Source: Aquila chrysaetos chrysaetos
Lineage: Eukaryota; Chordata; Aves; Accipitriformes; Accipitridae
DNA length: 64,000 nt
Reading direction: 5' to 3'
Assembly: GCF_900496995.4 (NCBI RefSeq)
Contig: NC_044030.1
Span: 75,618,017 to 75,682,016 of the forward strand
The number at the start of each line of letters is the position of its first letter. Within the stretch, counting starts at the first letter, position 1. A program made the translations under genes and the position numbers. Of this stretch, positions 19,886 to 34,350 are shown one piece after another. A model generated the notes under the pieces. It had not been told where the DNA came from. It saw nothing but the letters and a program-made list of their open reading frames with translations, and ran no database searches.

Positions 19886-22800
19886 TTTGTCCTGAAATAA
19901 GAATGTATGTTTAAGGTCATATTTTCCAAATGATGCTTTAAATCATAGCAAACTTGACAATCTGCAGTGACAAGGTTTTTCTAGTTACACGCTAGGTTTT
20001 TACAGACTGTTACGGGGAGGAAGCTGTGCAGTTTTGACCTGGTTAAACTTACTGGAGAGCTCAGGAAAGAGGAAGGTTCAGTGCAGGGTAGTAGGGTGAA
20101 CTATGGGAAGTTACTAAGGTGGTCTAGAAAGTGTCTGCTGAATGTCAGTCAGTATTTGAGGGTTTATTAAACACTGTTTATTTCAGTCTTAGCAATGTAC
20201 ATGTTTTCGCCCCATTTCGAGGGGGAACATTGTTCTTAGTGTTAAACTAAAACTTCTTGAAATTGCTACAGTGGGGTATTTCTCAAACCAAATGTGTATT
20301 GAGTGTGGATTGGGAGATGATTGCAGTAAGCCGAAGAGTATGAACTAAAAGCCTCTATTTTTTTCCAGAGATTATAAATCACTAGCTTCTGTATAAAAAC
20401 AGCACTAGTGCAAATCACACATTCAAAAATCATGCCACTTTGGGTATTTCCTAAAGAGAATGTTACAAGACTGACAGACTTGTTCTTGAAGTGTCATACA
20501 GCAATAGCTTATGCAGTGGCTGTGAAGTGCTGGGTCACGTAATGCAAGGTGTGCCTCTGCCTCACCCACATCTTCTAAAGATCAGTGAGTGTACTTTGAC
20601 CGCTTGGCTTTGATTTAAGACTGTGTTCACTAGTGAAAATTTTCAGCTATTGATGTACACAATATTGGAATGCAAACATGTGCTTTATAAAGCCAATTTG
20701 GCCTCCTGATCTCTTACTCCAGTTAAAGCTTTTTCCATTCATGCTGAAAGCATGTAATCATAACTTCTTCAGGAGCTAGTAGAATACTTTCTGCTGTGGA
20801 CGTCTTATGATAGATTAGTTTTATCACACCAGAGGTTACCTTCATTCTGATCTTTAGCTGGAAATTTCATATGCAGTATTTACTGCCTGGTACTTTCCCG
20901 AAAAGAGCTAAGTTTTGCATAAAACTCTTTTTATAAATTTTGTGGGATGGACTTCATTTTCTGGGCCAGGGAGGAGATGTATTAGTGAACTCTCTTGAGT
21001 CTAGAAAGAGCATTCCATATACAGAACTATATATGCTTTTCCAGCATGAATTGCATGGGGGGAGTGTGTGCAAAACCCTTCTCATGGTCATGGGTCCTCT
21101 GTTTTGCTTTATGGTAAAGTTAACTTGTGACAAATACTTTTTGTCAGCATTTGCAGGATGGCAGAAGTCTTACCTGGTGGGATAGTAGAGTTATCTTGGA
21201 AAGGAGCGGACAGAGAAGGTGAGAATAGCTGATGTTTGAGCTGGAGAAACAATTTTGTGGGGAGGGTATCTCCACGTTGAATACAAAGGGATTAGAAATG
21301 GGGTTGTTCAGGCTGTGTTGGAAGAACATGGTAGAGGCTGCAAATAGTTCTGTTCTCACAAAGAGGCTTGCTTGGGAGGTAAGTTTGACTTTAAAGAGTA
21401 TCAGCTTTAAGCTTGTTAGGGAGGCTGAGAAGAGTTTAATAGAGGACTGCTAACATCTTGGCTAGTGTTTGTTTGGGCAAGGGATCCTTCATGCTGCCGT
21501 GCTTGGACTAACGTGAAGCCATGTCCTCATGTGGAAATCCTATGGAACTGTAAGCACTGTTGCTCGGTGGCAGCATGGTGCTCCACTTCCAGCAAGCATT
21601 TGGTTTCTCAGTTTATTTCAGCAATCCAGTAAAATGAAGTAAGTACTTCCCTTAGTGTTCTGGCTGGATGTTTAAAGCAGGCAGATAACACATACTTAGG
21701 AAGTGCATTTGTTAATTTATTTTGTGAACAGCAGACCTATGAAGACTGATTTCCCATGGCATTGACTTATCTGGCCATACCACAGTTCCCTGAGCTTCAT
21801 CCTTTCTTCTGACATTTCCTACCCTTGCTCATACCACAGCATCTTCAGTCTTCCCTCCATCCATCTCCTCTCTCTTCTTAAGTTGCGTGCTGTATCAGCA
21901 GTTAATAGGTTTGTCATTGCTACGAACTTCTTGGGCAAGCCAAATTCAGTATCTCTGTTCCTGAGGGACCAACAAAATGGACATGACTTGGCATGGCCAG
22001 GCCATATAGTCTCCAGACTGCCTGTTGGAATCTAGTAACTTTTGAAATCTGTTTCTGTCAAATATGATCAAAATTATCTACTGGTTTCCAAAGCTTTGGT
22101 GCAGGTGGGTGGGGAGGAAACTGATTAGCTGCCCTGTGTGGTTACTAAGGAAATCAGAGTGGGAGAATGAAACTAAAACCCCTGTGCCTGCAGCTCAGGC
22201 GTGATTCAAATCTGCAGTTTTCAGGCTAAAAACTATGCTAATCCCAAATAGGAAAATCTTCTTATTTGCCATCAGATCAGGTATCCCAGTTTTCTCTTAT
22301 TGCAACTTTTTTTTTTCTTTATTTTGGGTAATGTCTGGTTTTGTGTTCTGAAATAAACTTTTCATTATACTGTAGGTAGGAGCCAAAATTCAGGCTAGGG
22401 AACCACTGAGTTTCCTGGAAATCAACTGACATTTGTGTGACTCCTGAAAGGTCACTTATAATCCTTATTGTTATTTTTATTCCCGTATGAAGAAAATTTC
22501 CAACTAAGAACAGCTAACACAGCTAGAATTAATGTACAGTTTTGCTAATTAAAAGTGTAAATCTTCAAGTATTTTATAAATACTAGTAAGCTTTTAAATG
22601 TCAGAGCTTTTGGGGCTTGCTAGCTAGCTCACTTTGCAGTCAATGGGATTCACTTACTTTTGTGTTCCTACAGGCATTGACTTAAAGTCTGTTGATGTAT
22701 GAATGTGATGACAGAGAAGCAAATTTTATGCAGAGGGTGTAAGTGCTCATTGCTTCATGTTTTGGTGATGATGCAAGAAGATATTTCAACTTTCACTATG

Positions 22801-25094
22801 ACCCCAATTCAGAAATCAAAACAGGATGCTTCTTACCAAGCTCCTTAAGTTCCACGCGCAGATGAATCCAGTTTGTTTCCTACAAGCCATTTCCTGCATT
22901 TTCCAGTTTCCCATCCCGGACTTTCCACTGTGGGTTCACTCTTAAAAAAAATCTTTCTTGACATGCTTTTCTGATGGCTGTTCATTTAAGTTTGGAAAAG
23001 ATTGGTTTTATACTTACCATCCCTACTTAGTGTTTTCTGTTGCATTTTCCTGAGGTGGAGGGAATACTTGAAAGCCAGACAAGAATACTGCAGATGACTT
23101 AACCAGTCTTTTCAAAGTACAAGGTCCCTCGCTTCCCTGCCACTATGGAGCATGGAAGCTCTGGATTTTCTCCTGTAAAAATAATAATTAAAAAAAATAT
23201 TTAGAATTAAAATCCTCCTGTGCAGCATTTTTCACAAACAAAAACTGCATCAAAGAAAAAGCAGAGTGACAGTCTCAAGCTGTGTTTTCTAATGCAGCGT
23301 ATCTCCTGTAGCTTTTGGTACTTTGCTGTACTGATGTCTGCAGTGGAGAGTCATAAGTGACCAAAGAATGATGATCTGTTCTCCCAGCAGGGTTTGGGTT
23401 TAGGTTACACCCGATGGGGGGCAACTGCGGATGGCTGCCAAAGGGCATCCTGCTGTGCACTGCCCAGCGCTGCACTCCCACCACCTTTGCTGTTAGTCTC
23501 ATGTAGCTGCCAGCTGATTTTATGGAAATACATGTTTTGCTTTTGTGGATTAGTTTTCTATGAGATCGGCTTGTTGATCTAAATCACCCCATGGGGGTGC
23601 AAGGGGAAATAATGCGAGGAGATTGTTTGAGGATGCCCTTTTCAAGAGGCGATCCCCAGTTAGAGCAGACGAGGGGAAAGGTGGAACCACAAGTGCAGTA
23701 AATCTAGCTCTTGAGCTGCTGTTTTGTTGAAAAAGAGATAAATCCTGGGAACCACATCTAATGTGCGGCTAGCTGAAATGTTGTAAGTAACATGCACTGC
23801 TAACTCCAGCTATTTAACACTTCTGAGGAAAAAAAAAAAAAGACAAGAAAAAACCACAACCCAAAACAGCTTTGGTTTGAGGTTGCCTGAAGAAGCCTTA
23901 CAGGGTGATTTAAAGTACAGTTGCATTGAATGTGACCTGTTTGCTACAGTAGGAAGGTAGGGTAAACAAAACCTGTTAATTCCATCTATGGCCATCAAAC
24001 ACACTTCAATGCTCTTCAGGCCTGTAGTTCCTTATGCTCTGCTTTGCTTTGGACTGGCAGAGTTTTTAAATACAGCCATGCTGCTGGGGCTGTGATTAAG
24101 CAGTGATTGAGTGTGGTTGTTGAAAAGCAAAAAGCATGTTCTGACTTGTAATCTGAAAACAACCATTGCTCAGAAAGTGATTTTTGGATTCCTGATGCAT
24201 TCCTGCTTTTTTCTTCACAGCTTCAGCAACACACAGCTAAGCTGATTGCTTACTCCCCCCCCTCCATTTTAGCATATCTTACTTATTTACTTCTCATTTT
24301 TATTTAGATTTAGTTCTGTTGATCTGCTTTGTCCATACGCAGACCACTATCTGTCTCAAGTATAGGATGGAGCTCTCTCCATTCTGATTGAGAGACCCTA
24401 ATTTTCTAGGGAAATTTATCCACCTAGTGTCATTTCTGAGGCAGTGACCCTTTTTATGATTCAAATTGCAGCTGAATAGCTATCTGGCAGAGATGATGAT
24501 AAAAAGGGCTAGTTACTGAAATAAAATACTGTAATAGTAAAACCATTACTTAATGTCTTGGTATTAAGTAGAGGCTGCATGAATATGCAAGGCCTCTGGA
24601 GTTCTGCAGGTAATAATGGATGCTGGAAACAGCTGAAATACAATTACCAGGGGACCCAGACTCATTTAGGCAGCAGGAAATGACTGAACATAAATGTTTC
24701 TTCATAATCTTTGGATCTTATTGAAGTAATAATAGTCCTACAGGTGCTGGCTGCTGACATTAATATTCTGTCTAGGCTGGTAGACATCCTTCCCCTTCTT
24801 GAACGTTTTCCCTCTCAGTTAATATACAACCTGCTGCCTACCAGCTCCACCCTCACAAGGCAAATGCGTCCCCGGCTGCAATGCACACTCAGAGGGAGAA
24901 GCTGACTTACATCTTTGCATTTGTCAGAGAAGCATTGTATATGGCTGTTCCCCCACCAAGAAATTTCTTTTGAAAAGTTACATTCAGTCAGTTAAATAAT
25001 ATCTGAGGGTACCAAACTGAAGTTGAAAAGGTAGATTTAATCACAGGACTGAAAAGGAATTCTTTTAAGTGAGGAAATGAGGATTAGCTTTTCT
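19886..25094. other. Intergenic, no gene seen
   Basis: About 5 kb between the MTMR12 3' end and the solo LTR. Only short ORFs without splice signals or domain features. No RNA gene or repeat recognised by eye. Confidence 0.55.
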
Positions 25095-25254
25095 TTCCGT
25101 GGACGTGTGGGAGAAAAGAAACACTGTATGGGGTCTGGCAGGCTGTCCCCCTGCAGCCTGTGGAGGTCCACAATGGAGCACATATCCACCAGCAGCCTGC
25201 GCAGGATGCCATGTCAGAGCAGGAGGATGTGTCTGTGGAGCACCTGGCAGCACC

Positions 25255-25430
25255 TGTGGCCCCATGGAAAGGAGCCCATGCTGGAGCAGTCTGTGCCTGA
25301 AGGACTGCAGCCCATGGAAAGGACCCACACTGGGGCAGCTCATGAAGAACTGCAGCCTGTGGGAAGGACCCACATTGGAGAAGTTCGTGGAGGACTGTCT
25401 CCCGTGCGAGGGACCCCACAGTGGAGAAGG
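25255..25430 (+). repeat. Degenerate tandem units in the LTR
   Basis: About four diverged units of roughly 45-50 bp, each with a CC(A/G)TGG-GGA-CCCA core followed by TGGAGCAG/TGGGGCAG and GGA-CTGCAG-like sequence. Confidence 0.7.
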
Positions 25431-25607
25431 GGAAGAGTGTGAGGAGTCCTGCCCCTGAGGAGGAAGGAGCAGCAGAGACAACGTGTGACATGGGGGGTAG
25501 GTAGAGAATCTGGGAGTGAAGCTGTGCCCAGGAAGAAGGGAGGGGTGGGGGGAAGGTGTTTTAAGATTTGGTTTTATTTCTCATTACCCTACTCTGGTTT
25601 TATTGGC

Positions 25608-25613
25608 AATAAA
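25608..25613 (+). terminator. LTR polyadenylation signal AATAAA
   Basis: AATAAA about 180 bases before the LTR end, at the expected R-region position. Confidence 0.65.
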
Positions 25614-25794
25614 TAATTTTCCCCAAGTCAAGTCTGTTTTGCCTGTGACGGTAATTGGTTGAGCGATCTCTCCCTGTCCTTATCGTGACGCACAAGCCCT
25701 TCATCATATTTTCTCCCCCTGCCCTGCTGCGGAAGGGGAGTGGTAAAGCAGCTTTGGTGGGCACCTGGCATGCAGCCATGGTCAACCCACCACA

Positions 25795-28700
25795 AACAAT
25801 TAGTTACACCCTTTAACAGCATCTGTTTGGCTGTCTGAGTTCTTAGAAAGACTTCATGGTGGGATTTTCAGTCCCTTTATGTATGGCTGAGTTTTAAAGG
25901 TATAGAAAATGTATTTCATGCATCTATCTTAGCTTTTGTTCAATTCATTTAACTATTGGTTTGCTAGTAGGTACCACCCAGACAGCTACACTTGCAGGAA
26001 GATCTTGCTTAGTAAAAATCACCCACTGATTTGTATTTCCCAGGTCTCTTGAACGTCTCCCTGGGCCTGCTGTGAGAAAGTATGCGTTGCATTAGTTAAG
26101 TGAGTAATCTCGGTGTGGCTGTCACCACCTCCTCACTGCTGAGCTATGGAAGTTTAAGCAGTCTGTCCCACATTGGGGCAGGCAATAGCTGCGTAACTGC
26201 TCATTGGTAACTTTGGTGTGTCAATCAGATCAGATTTTTGAGGTGTAGCCGATGGCAGTGAGGAGCATGAAATGTATTGCTCTGTGGAGATCGGGTAGGA
26301 GAAGCCTTGCGAAAGGGCTCTTGGGTCAGGTGCTGGCTGAAAGAGCTGTGTTTAAAGAAACTGTCTCCAGCTGTTTGATTTGTACCGTGCTCAAAGAAGC
26401 AGGGTTGTATATTTTTCTAAATAAATCAAACGGCATCAAAGATGCTTTATTCCTAACTGGAGTAGCCTATCAGACTCTGAGCTGGCCAACTGCCCAGATC
26501 AAGAAAGATCTCTTCCTGTGGAAAGGAAACTGGAAGATGAAGCAGAATTAGGAATCTTGATCTTTTTTTATTTTTGTCAGCTGTGCTGAAAAGACACAGT
26601 AAAAAGTCTACTTTGAAGTATTTTTATCTATCTATGTATTTTCAAATTTCAAAGTTCCTTCTGTGCAACAGTATCTTTCCAATATGGTCTTGCCAGTGGA
26701 AAGTAGTAAAAATGGCATCTTCTTCCTTAAACAGTTTTGGTCCTCCTATATATTCCATGCCATATTTCCTGATGTTAATGGCAAAATAAAGTGCCTGCTA
26801 TTGTCAGCTTGGAGTAGACCTTCATAAAAATTATTTGCTGAAGCTCTTAGTTCCATTGCAGTAATATACCTAAAAGCAACATGGCCCTGTGAAGTATCAG
26901 AAATAGTTCCTTTTGTAAAACAGGATGTTAGAAACACTTAGCGCCTTGTATTAACCTTATATTAACAATGACTAGCAAACATATATTCAAGCATGACATT
27001 CATATCTGAGGCCCACTTAGAATCCTGGGGCCATGCAGATATAAGTAATGCTTTGGGTTTGGCTGCAGGATGTTTATGACTGATGGTGAAGCGCCAAGTT
27101 GGTTCTCCAGTTCCAGGCTGAGTTTGCAGCTAGGAAAACAGAGCCCATTTGATTGAAAGAAGAGGGAAAGTCCTAAATTTGTTTTTTTACAGAGCTGTGT
27201 TTCAGAGTGGGACCGTGCTTCCAGGATAGGGAGTGCTTTCTTTGCTTTGGCGTAGTGCCTGGTCCTGCTCTCCTACTGTAAGCAGTGAGAGAGATCACCT
27301 CAATGGATTTCAGCCACAGGTGTGTTTTGATGCTTAAGGCCAGTAAAAGCTTAAGTGTCTTCTGCTCTTGTGTTTGTTCTGTAGAAGCACAAGAGTTGCA
27401 TTTGCTGCTGCGTAACTTAGGCTATGAGCAATGAGACTAGTTTTAGTTTGGGGGAATTTTTTAAGGATTTTTTTTTTTTCTTTTTCTCTCTGAAGGACTT
27501 AACTGTGTAGTAAATAGCTGTTAAGTAAAATGGTTTTATCCTTTGGCAAAAAGAATTAAGCTGGGGGCTAAGTAATGTTAGGGAAAAAATTTAGTGAGGA
27601 AAGACCATACATACCAAAGCAAGACACCTTGATACAGATGGCTGGCTCACCAGCATGACATATTCCATGTTAAATATGGGAAGCTCGTATGTCATTTGCT
27701 GTATCTCAGCAAGACCAGAATGAGATTTAATTTTTTTCCAAAGATGACTTATAAACCAGACAGAGATCTTGACTTGCTCTCTATGCCGGTGAAAATACTG
27801 ATATGCTGTGCAGCTTCTCTCATTCCCGCTGTAGCCAAGGGCCTCCCTTGCAGATGCATCTGTGTTGTTTGGGGGTTCCTAGACCACGCCAGGGACACCT
27901 TCTTAGGCTGCTGGATACATTTCTATTACCAGTCATCAGCTGGGTTTCTCCACTAAGTTTTTGTTTTTAACTTCTGTCTTAATTTGTGACTGGTGGTAAT
28001 TTAGCTGCTAATCCTTTTTTCTCTCTCCTCCCTGGGGAGGTCGTCGGAGTCCTTAAGGTCTAATCCTGGCTTCAGTGACATAGCTCATTGCTGTGAGCAT
28101 CAGTCTGCCTCTGGTAGCTGTGCCAGGCAGATTTTTGGGAGGCCCAAAAGGTAGGCTATGTTTTGTAGCTAGTCCTGCAACTGCCTGCATCAGCACGGGA
28201 AAACAATCTGATGGTCACTTGCCACATATTGCTGTTACTTTAAGTGTGAGGCTTTGAGGCAGACAGGTATTGATGTCCTGGCTTGAAGTTATAATTTAAT
28301 GGTAAACGGATTCAAGAGAATAGGAAAGCTTCTTCTGCCCTGTTTATAGCTACCTTTTGCAACAACTTTGTACCTTTAAAAAAAAAGAAAGATGGTAATG
28401 CAAAATAAGTGGCCATCAGCTAGACAGCAGTTCGTATAACTGAACAAGTGATGCAAGCACCCTCTGTCATAATCAGATCCATGTTAGGTGTCTAGTAGGT
28501 CGTGATGGCAACAACTGCGCAAAGAATTTCACAGGAAGATAGTGAGACATAGCGCTCTCCAAGATTTGACTTGCACAAGATTTTATTCTTCTATGCTAAC
28601 AAAGCCAACTTTAAATGTAACCAACTAGTTAGACATGCATCCATCCTGGTTTGACTCTTGAATGAATCAGCAAGAAGCGTAACCCAGAGATACCTGCATA

Positions 28701-31700
28701 TTTAACCTACAAAAGTTTATCAATGTTTTTTTGCTCCCTGGATAGAAGGTATTATCATCTGTGCCAAACTTAAAAACCTTCTGGTGTTCACTGTGATCAC
28801 AACCTCCTGGCTGCCATCAGAAGTACAAACCATCCAGCACAAGCAGGGTATGCAACTGCCACCTGGAGCAGAACAGCCATTGCAATGCACTTGGCTGATT
28901 TCTCAGGAACAAGGTAACTTGAAAACGCAGCCTTATTTCCTTTACAACAGTCTTTATAGAGGCTCAGAGATGGCTGCTGCCAAACATTTCTAGAATTTCT
29001 TTTCCCCTGTCCCACCTGCTCACACACCTTTGTTGAGTTGATACGACCACTGGTTCCTGGAATCCTCATATTCTTCTCCCTGACTAATCTCTGGCGCTTT
29101 TTGCCTCACATTTACTGTTCTAAAATCACCACTCATTATTTGATTCTCTTTGTGTGGGTCTTCGGTCATAAAGAGAGGGTGTAAACCTACCAAGAGTAAT
29201 CAACATTATTCTACACACACTTCTGAATGAACACAAGTACTCTCTAATTAGACAACAAGAATACTGTTCTAATCACTATTTAAATTGTAAATTACAACTC
29301 CATGGAAACATTTTCTTTGCACCATCTGGCTTTATATATTTTTTTAATGAGTTGATGAGTATTTATATATTTTACAAGGAACAGACAGTAAAGCATTTGT
29401 TACATTAGGAAGTGAAATAAAGACTTTTCAAAACTGAATTTATATAAAATTCACTGCACTAAACATTTTAAATTTTGCTAAAATACCACAGTTTTGGTGA
29501 AGGCTCCATGGGACTCATTTTACTCAATGAACATCTGTTAAGAAAGCTGCACATTTTTCCTAGTGATGCTGGTTGAACTGGACTCCTGTCTAGAAATGAA
29601 AGCATATCTTCATTACAACAGCACCTCAACTGATACTTTTGTCCTTATGATTTCAGTACTACAATTCTAACATTAAAATAACCAATACAGATTCTTGCTA
29701 CTGAACAGTATCACTCAGATACGAGGAGGAAGATGCTATTACAATACAAAGATTTTGGGAACTAGCAATCATTTGAACTCCACAGGAGATGAGAAAAGGA
29801 CAGGATCTGGAAATACTTGAAATAAAGAAAACCTTTTTGAAATGAGCAAATGTGAATAACACCTTTGCATGTCTGCCTCTGGTCTTCCTAAAATGCCTGT
29901 CACTCTTTCTCTAAAAAACCACAATTTATTGGTTTTGTATATACAAAAATTAAAAGCAGCACTAAAGTATTAAGTCAAAGCCCCTTGAAGTTAAATCTTA
30001 TTACTAACTTAGTGACTGCACCTGATTTTATATGAGCTAGGTGTTAACAGCTGGCACTATGCCACTAAAAGTGGTAATTCTTTGTGGTTTTGAGAAGCCT
30101 CAAACGTCATCCTTAAATAATCCCAAGTGAGAAGCTTAAAAAGAGGCTTATTGGAAAAGATATATTGGCAAATTTTGATTTTGTAAACAGATTAATTTAA
30201 ACAATGTCTAACTACTGAGCATTAAAACCTGTCAAAGCAAGGGTTTGTTGTACGGACAGAAAGAGCCATACCAGTAAGTGCTTCTTACTTAGAAAAATTT
30301 GCTGCTAGTGTTGGAACATTCATTCCTAAAACCAACAAGAAAATCCCAGCTGGTCTGCACTGGCTAGTGAAGGATTTACTTAGTAATGAGAAGAACAGTA
30401 TGAGTAAAACAGCTGAAAGCAAAAGACAGAATATTATGTGACCACTGTGTACTAGACATGATTTCTACAGTCAGTTGATCATTGTCTCTAGTTCCTTCCC
30501 ACTTACAGTATCACACATCAGTCTGCTCAGTTCTCTTGTCCCATATCTCTGAGCTCCTTCTCTCATCACTCTGTACCTTTCAGCATCTGGATTCTTACTG
30601 GAAGCGAAAATCCTGTTCTTGGAGAACACGCTGATAATACTGGATAGAACAAATCTGAAGATAGTTTGTTCCTTCCAGTTGCATTCTGGCATTAATGTCT
30701 ACTCTAGCACTCAAGCAGCATGTTTGTAATCAGCATGGTTTCAAAGATGGTTTGGCCTTAAGAAATTTCTGTCTCCCTTTGCTCCTGGCCATTGGGTTTC
30801 TGTATTTTGTACTCCAGCTCGGTGCTCCTCCAGTAATGACATGGTGCCTATTTGTGAAGCTGCCCTGTCAATAGATCCCTGACATGATACAGGTAAACAT
30901 GACTTTTTTTTGACTGCTGTTTTTAAGTCAGATCCTTACAGGGGCTCAGGCCACAGCTCCACCTGACGCTGTTTTTTAGCGGCAGCATTGGGAGTGGCAA
31001 ACTTTCACTGGGAGGGAATGGAACATACAGGCAGGAATGTAAACAAGCTTGACGAGTGAAACCGCTGGATGGTGAAGCCACACCAGAGTCAGCAGCCTTC
31101 TTCTAGAAAACAGGTCCTGTATTCTTGCTGTCAACTTCAAAACATGCACATGCTATTAATCTAATCGTCCTTCAAGAGAAGAATCTGCCCAGCAGTATCT
31201 TGTTATGATGCTGTGACTGTCTCATTAGGATTTGTCCACTATGTCTTAAGTTTCAGAGCCTGGCACATCCATTAGGTTGAGACTTCTGCAACTTCTTGCT
31301 TTAACCAGCTGTATGTCATGCTTGTGATGTTCAAGTTACATCTGTTGATAGTTAATAGCATGTGACCTCCTGCTTCAGCTGTTAAATAAAGTTACTCTTT
31401 GCTTGACCTGCTGTCCCAACAGACATTTGCACTCGGTTTGTCAATCACATTTCTGCTGACATCACTGAGGTAAGCACAGCTCCCACAGTGAAGTAAATCA
31501 TGGCAACTGCAAGGAGCACAACACAAAATAAGAGTCTGATCCATATCTTTGCTATTTTCCCTTTTATTTCAAATTTCCAGTGGGCTAGCAGCAGTTCAAA
31601 AAACCTAGCTACTTTTGAAGTGTACTGCATTTAGTAAAGATAACTTAGACTCATCAGCAACTGTTAATAGAAATTCTCCCAGATATGAGCTTAAGAATAA

Positions 31701-34350
31701 ACAAGGATGCGCTACAAGGGCAATTTACTGCAAGCCAAATTAAATTATTTATAGACTACAACCTGTGCTTTTGCATTATTAGTTCTTAACAGAATGTTTC
31801 AAAGATGTAGGGCCCCAGCTCTCGGGTTGGATGCCACTGGCATTGGGATGGGGGGAGGAAGGGGAGTCTGTACTCAGTCACATGCCCACTGACAACCCAA
31901 ATGACGTGAACCCCACGTTGCAGCAGCCAGTGCCAAACAGAGTGTCAGGGGTTACAGCCTTCTGAACTCCTGATAAAGCCATATATGACTCAGAAATATT
32001 TTTCAAATACAGCTTGATACTGTAAAATAAATTGCAGGTAATACGGTTGTGACACGATACATTAGGATCTCCTAGGCAGAGATCCAACAAGTCAAGCGGT
32101 CCCCGCCAACACACCAGCTCTCAGTTGTGTAGAAGGTACCAACACCAAAGAATTCATGTGCTGAAATGTGTCTTGTTTGCTATCGTTTCCATTCAAATTT
32201 TGGTTTTGTCTATCAGTGTTGCACTGGTGTAAAAGGAAAAAGTTAACTGGCTCAAAATTCAATCATATGCATTCTTAATTTGATTCACACCAAGCTTATT
32301 AGTTTAGGCTCATTAGATAAAGAATCAGAACTGAAATTAGTAATGAAAAAATATATTTGTTTGAAATGACACCATTCAATTTGTGCAAACACCTGAGTTT
32401 CTACATCAGAAAAGTGACTGTCAAATATAAGGAACTTCATAGTACGCCTCTTCCTAATAAAAAAGAAATCAATCATCAAAATTAAAATTTCTTATTAACC
32501 TACAAGTGATCCTAATTTGATCACTTCTGTAATAAAAAACAGGAAAGTGGGCAAATCAGTAATATAATTAGCTACTACTTTTAAAAAGTGATTTTCACAA
32601 AACTGAAAATAACTATGAGTCCTTTGAGGCCTTTGAGGAAAGGACCCAAACCAAAAAATATAAATTAGGAGTTGCTAATGAACATTCAATCAGTTAACCC
32701 TTAGAAGGCAATCAGGACAAAACCCAAACATAGTTCAAATGCCATACTAGTGTAGTGGGAAAGTGAAAATAATTGTAACAGCCCAACCACTGCATTCTGT
32801 TGATAAGAAAGGAGAAGATAATATTGCTTTGTTAATTAAATGTAGGAGTTAAAGAAATGTAAGTGTTGTTGAGAGATTTTTGCCAACAAAAAGAGAGAGG
32901 CAATTGAGTGTAGGTGCAAGGCAAATTCTAACAATGATATTAGTAAAGAGAAATGTAAGAACTGTTAACAGTGCTTTAAAAAATGTGTTCAATAAATAGC
33001 TTCATATTCTGGGGAAATAGGTAAATATTATCATGCAGGACAAAGATGAAATACTTTCCACTAACAGTGTACTTTTAAGAAAAATTTAAACAGCAGTAGT
33101 AAAGCTAGGTAATTTGTATCAGTCAGCCAGGATAACTTGCATGCAGGTTTTTAAAAGAGTTTTTTGGAACCTCTTTTTGATCTCCAATTATGATTCTCAA
33201 TAAATCCTGGGAGTTCCAAAGAACAGGAAGAAAGCTAACAGAGTGACTATGTTAAAAGAAGGTAAAAGCGATGACCCAGGTTAATTACATGCTTGTCATC
33301 TTGATTGCAATCCTCAGCAAAATATCCAAGTGGCTCATATAGGACTAAATTAATAAATATTTGACTATAATTACTACTCAGAAAAGACATTTCCGGAAAA
33401 CAGATCTTGTAATGCTGTTGTGGTATCTCTTCTTTATGCAAATGCTTCTTTGATAGAAGTAACAGTGATGTTATATCCTTAAGCTTTGGTTTGGCACTTG
33501 ACCTGGAACAGCGAAACATTTTAATTAAAAAAACTAGAAAGATAAAAAAAATCAGAATGCCACACAGTAAGTGGACTGTGAATAATTAGCCGGCCTCAAA
33601 ACACAACAGAGGAACAAGCAGCAAACACATCTGTGAGTGATTCAGATCCTCTGGGGATCAGTTTTGTCCGTTGGCTATTGGTTATTACCAGTGATCTTGA
33701 AGAAGCTATACCGAATTATCACCAAGTCAGAACAGCAAAGGATGCAAGAACTGTGGGTGTGGGAAACAATGGAGGCTGAAGTCGCTTACAAAGTGACTTG
33801 GAACTCTGGGTAAACAGGGTGCACCTAAAAAAGAAAAAAAAACCCTAAAAATAATTCTATATTTATACACATTATTTTATTTCTATCTTGGATCCATATT
33901 TTATGTATATCTATGTATCTCGGTATCGCCAAATGCAACATCCTAACTGTGGACTATAAAGTATAGGCCCTCCTTGCATCATAAGCACCTTTGTTCTGCA
34001 GTAAAGTACACTACCTGGAAACATACATGGGATCTAGCCTTAATAAGCAGTTTTTTGAGTTTTTGGTGTGCCACGTTTGAAAGGGCTAAAGGTCTGAAAA
34101 GACGCTCATCGACCGCAGAGCCGAGGGACTCCATCTCCTCAGTTTGAAGTCAAGACTGTCGAGAGCTCACCTGAGCTTCGTTGACGAGCACATATGCGCA
34201 CAGAGGTATGTGTATACATACGGAGATCTGTTCCTGGGGGGGCTGCACTAGCAATCGGACACGGCCTCGTGGCAAAAAACGAAATCAAGCAGACCTCAGG
34301 CTGTAAATAAGGCACTTATTTTAAAGATAAAAGGCGTTCGTTTCAGAGGG
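25795..34350. other. Intergenic between solo LTR and GOLPH3 island
   Basis: No protein gene can be supported. From about 29.1 to 34 kb the plus strand becomes A-rich, unlike the T-rich introns of MTMR12 and GOLPH3. This could reflect a minus-strand transcript. Short minus-strand ORFs at 30471-30692 and 31445-31630 look somewhat protein-like but have no recognised family. Confidence 0.5.

Larger units (their letters stand above)
25095..25794 (+). mobile_element. Solo LTR of an avian ERV, + orientation
   Basis: This matches a common bird LTR. It has repeated G-A-C-C-C-A-C-A/ACTGCAGCC units, then GAGGAGTCCTGCCCCTGAGG, GGTGTTTTAAGATTTGGTTT and AATAAA at 25608-25613. It ends in GGGCACCTGGCATGCAGCCA and CAACCCACCACA at 25794. 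The polyadenylation signal and the CA end give the orientation. No internal retroviral sequence or second LTR is nearby. The 5' boundary is uncertain by tens of bases and the TG start is not clear. ORFs of 119-138 codons in both directions here come from the GC-rich repeat and are not genes. Confidence 0.8.

Noticed and set aside
25065-25491. ORFs of 119-138 codons on both strands
   Set aside because: They fall in the GC-rich repeated part of a solo LTR. No protein family features.
33247-33519. 90-codon minus-strand ORF in the A-rich interval
   Set aside because: I could not link it to a family or to splice sites. Kept only as part of the general divergent-transcript idea.
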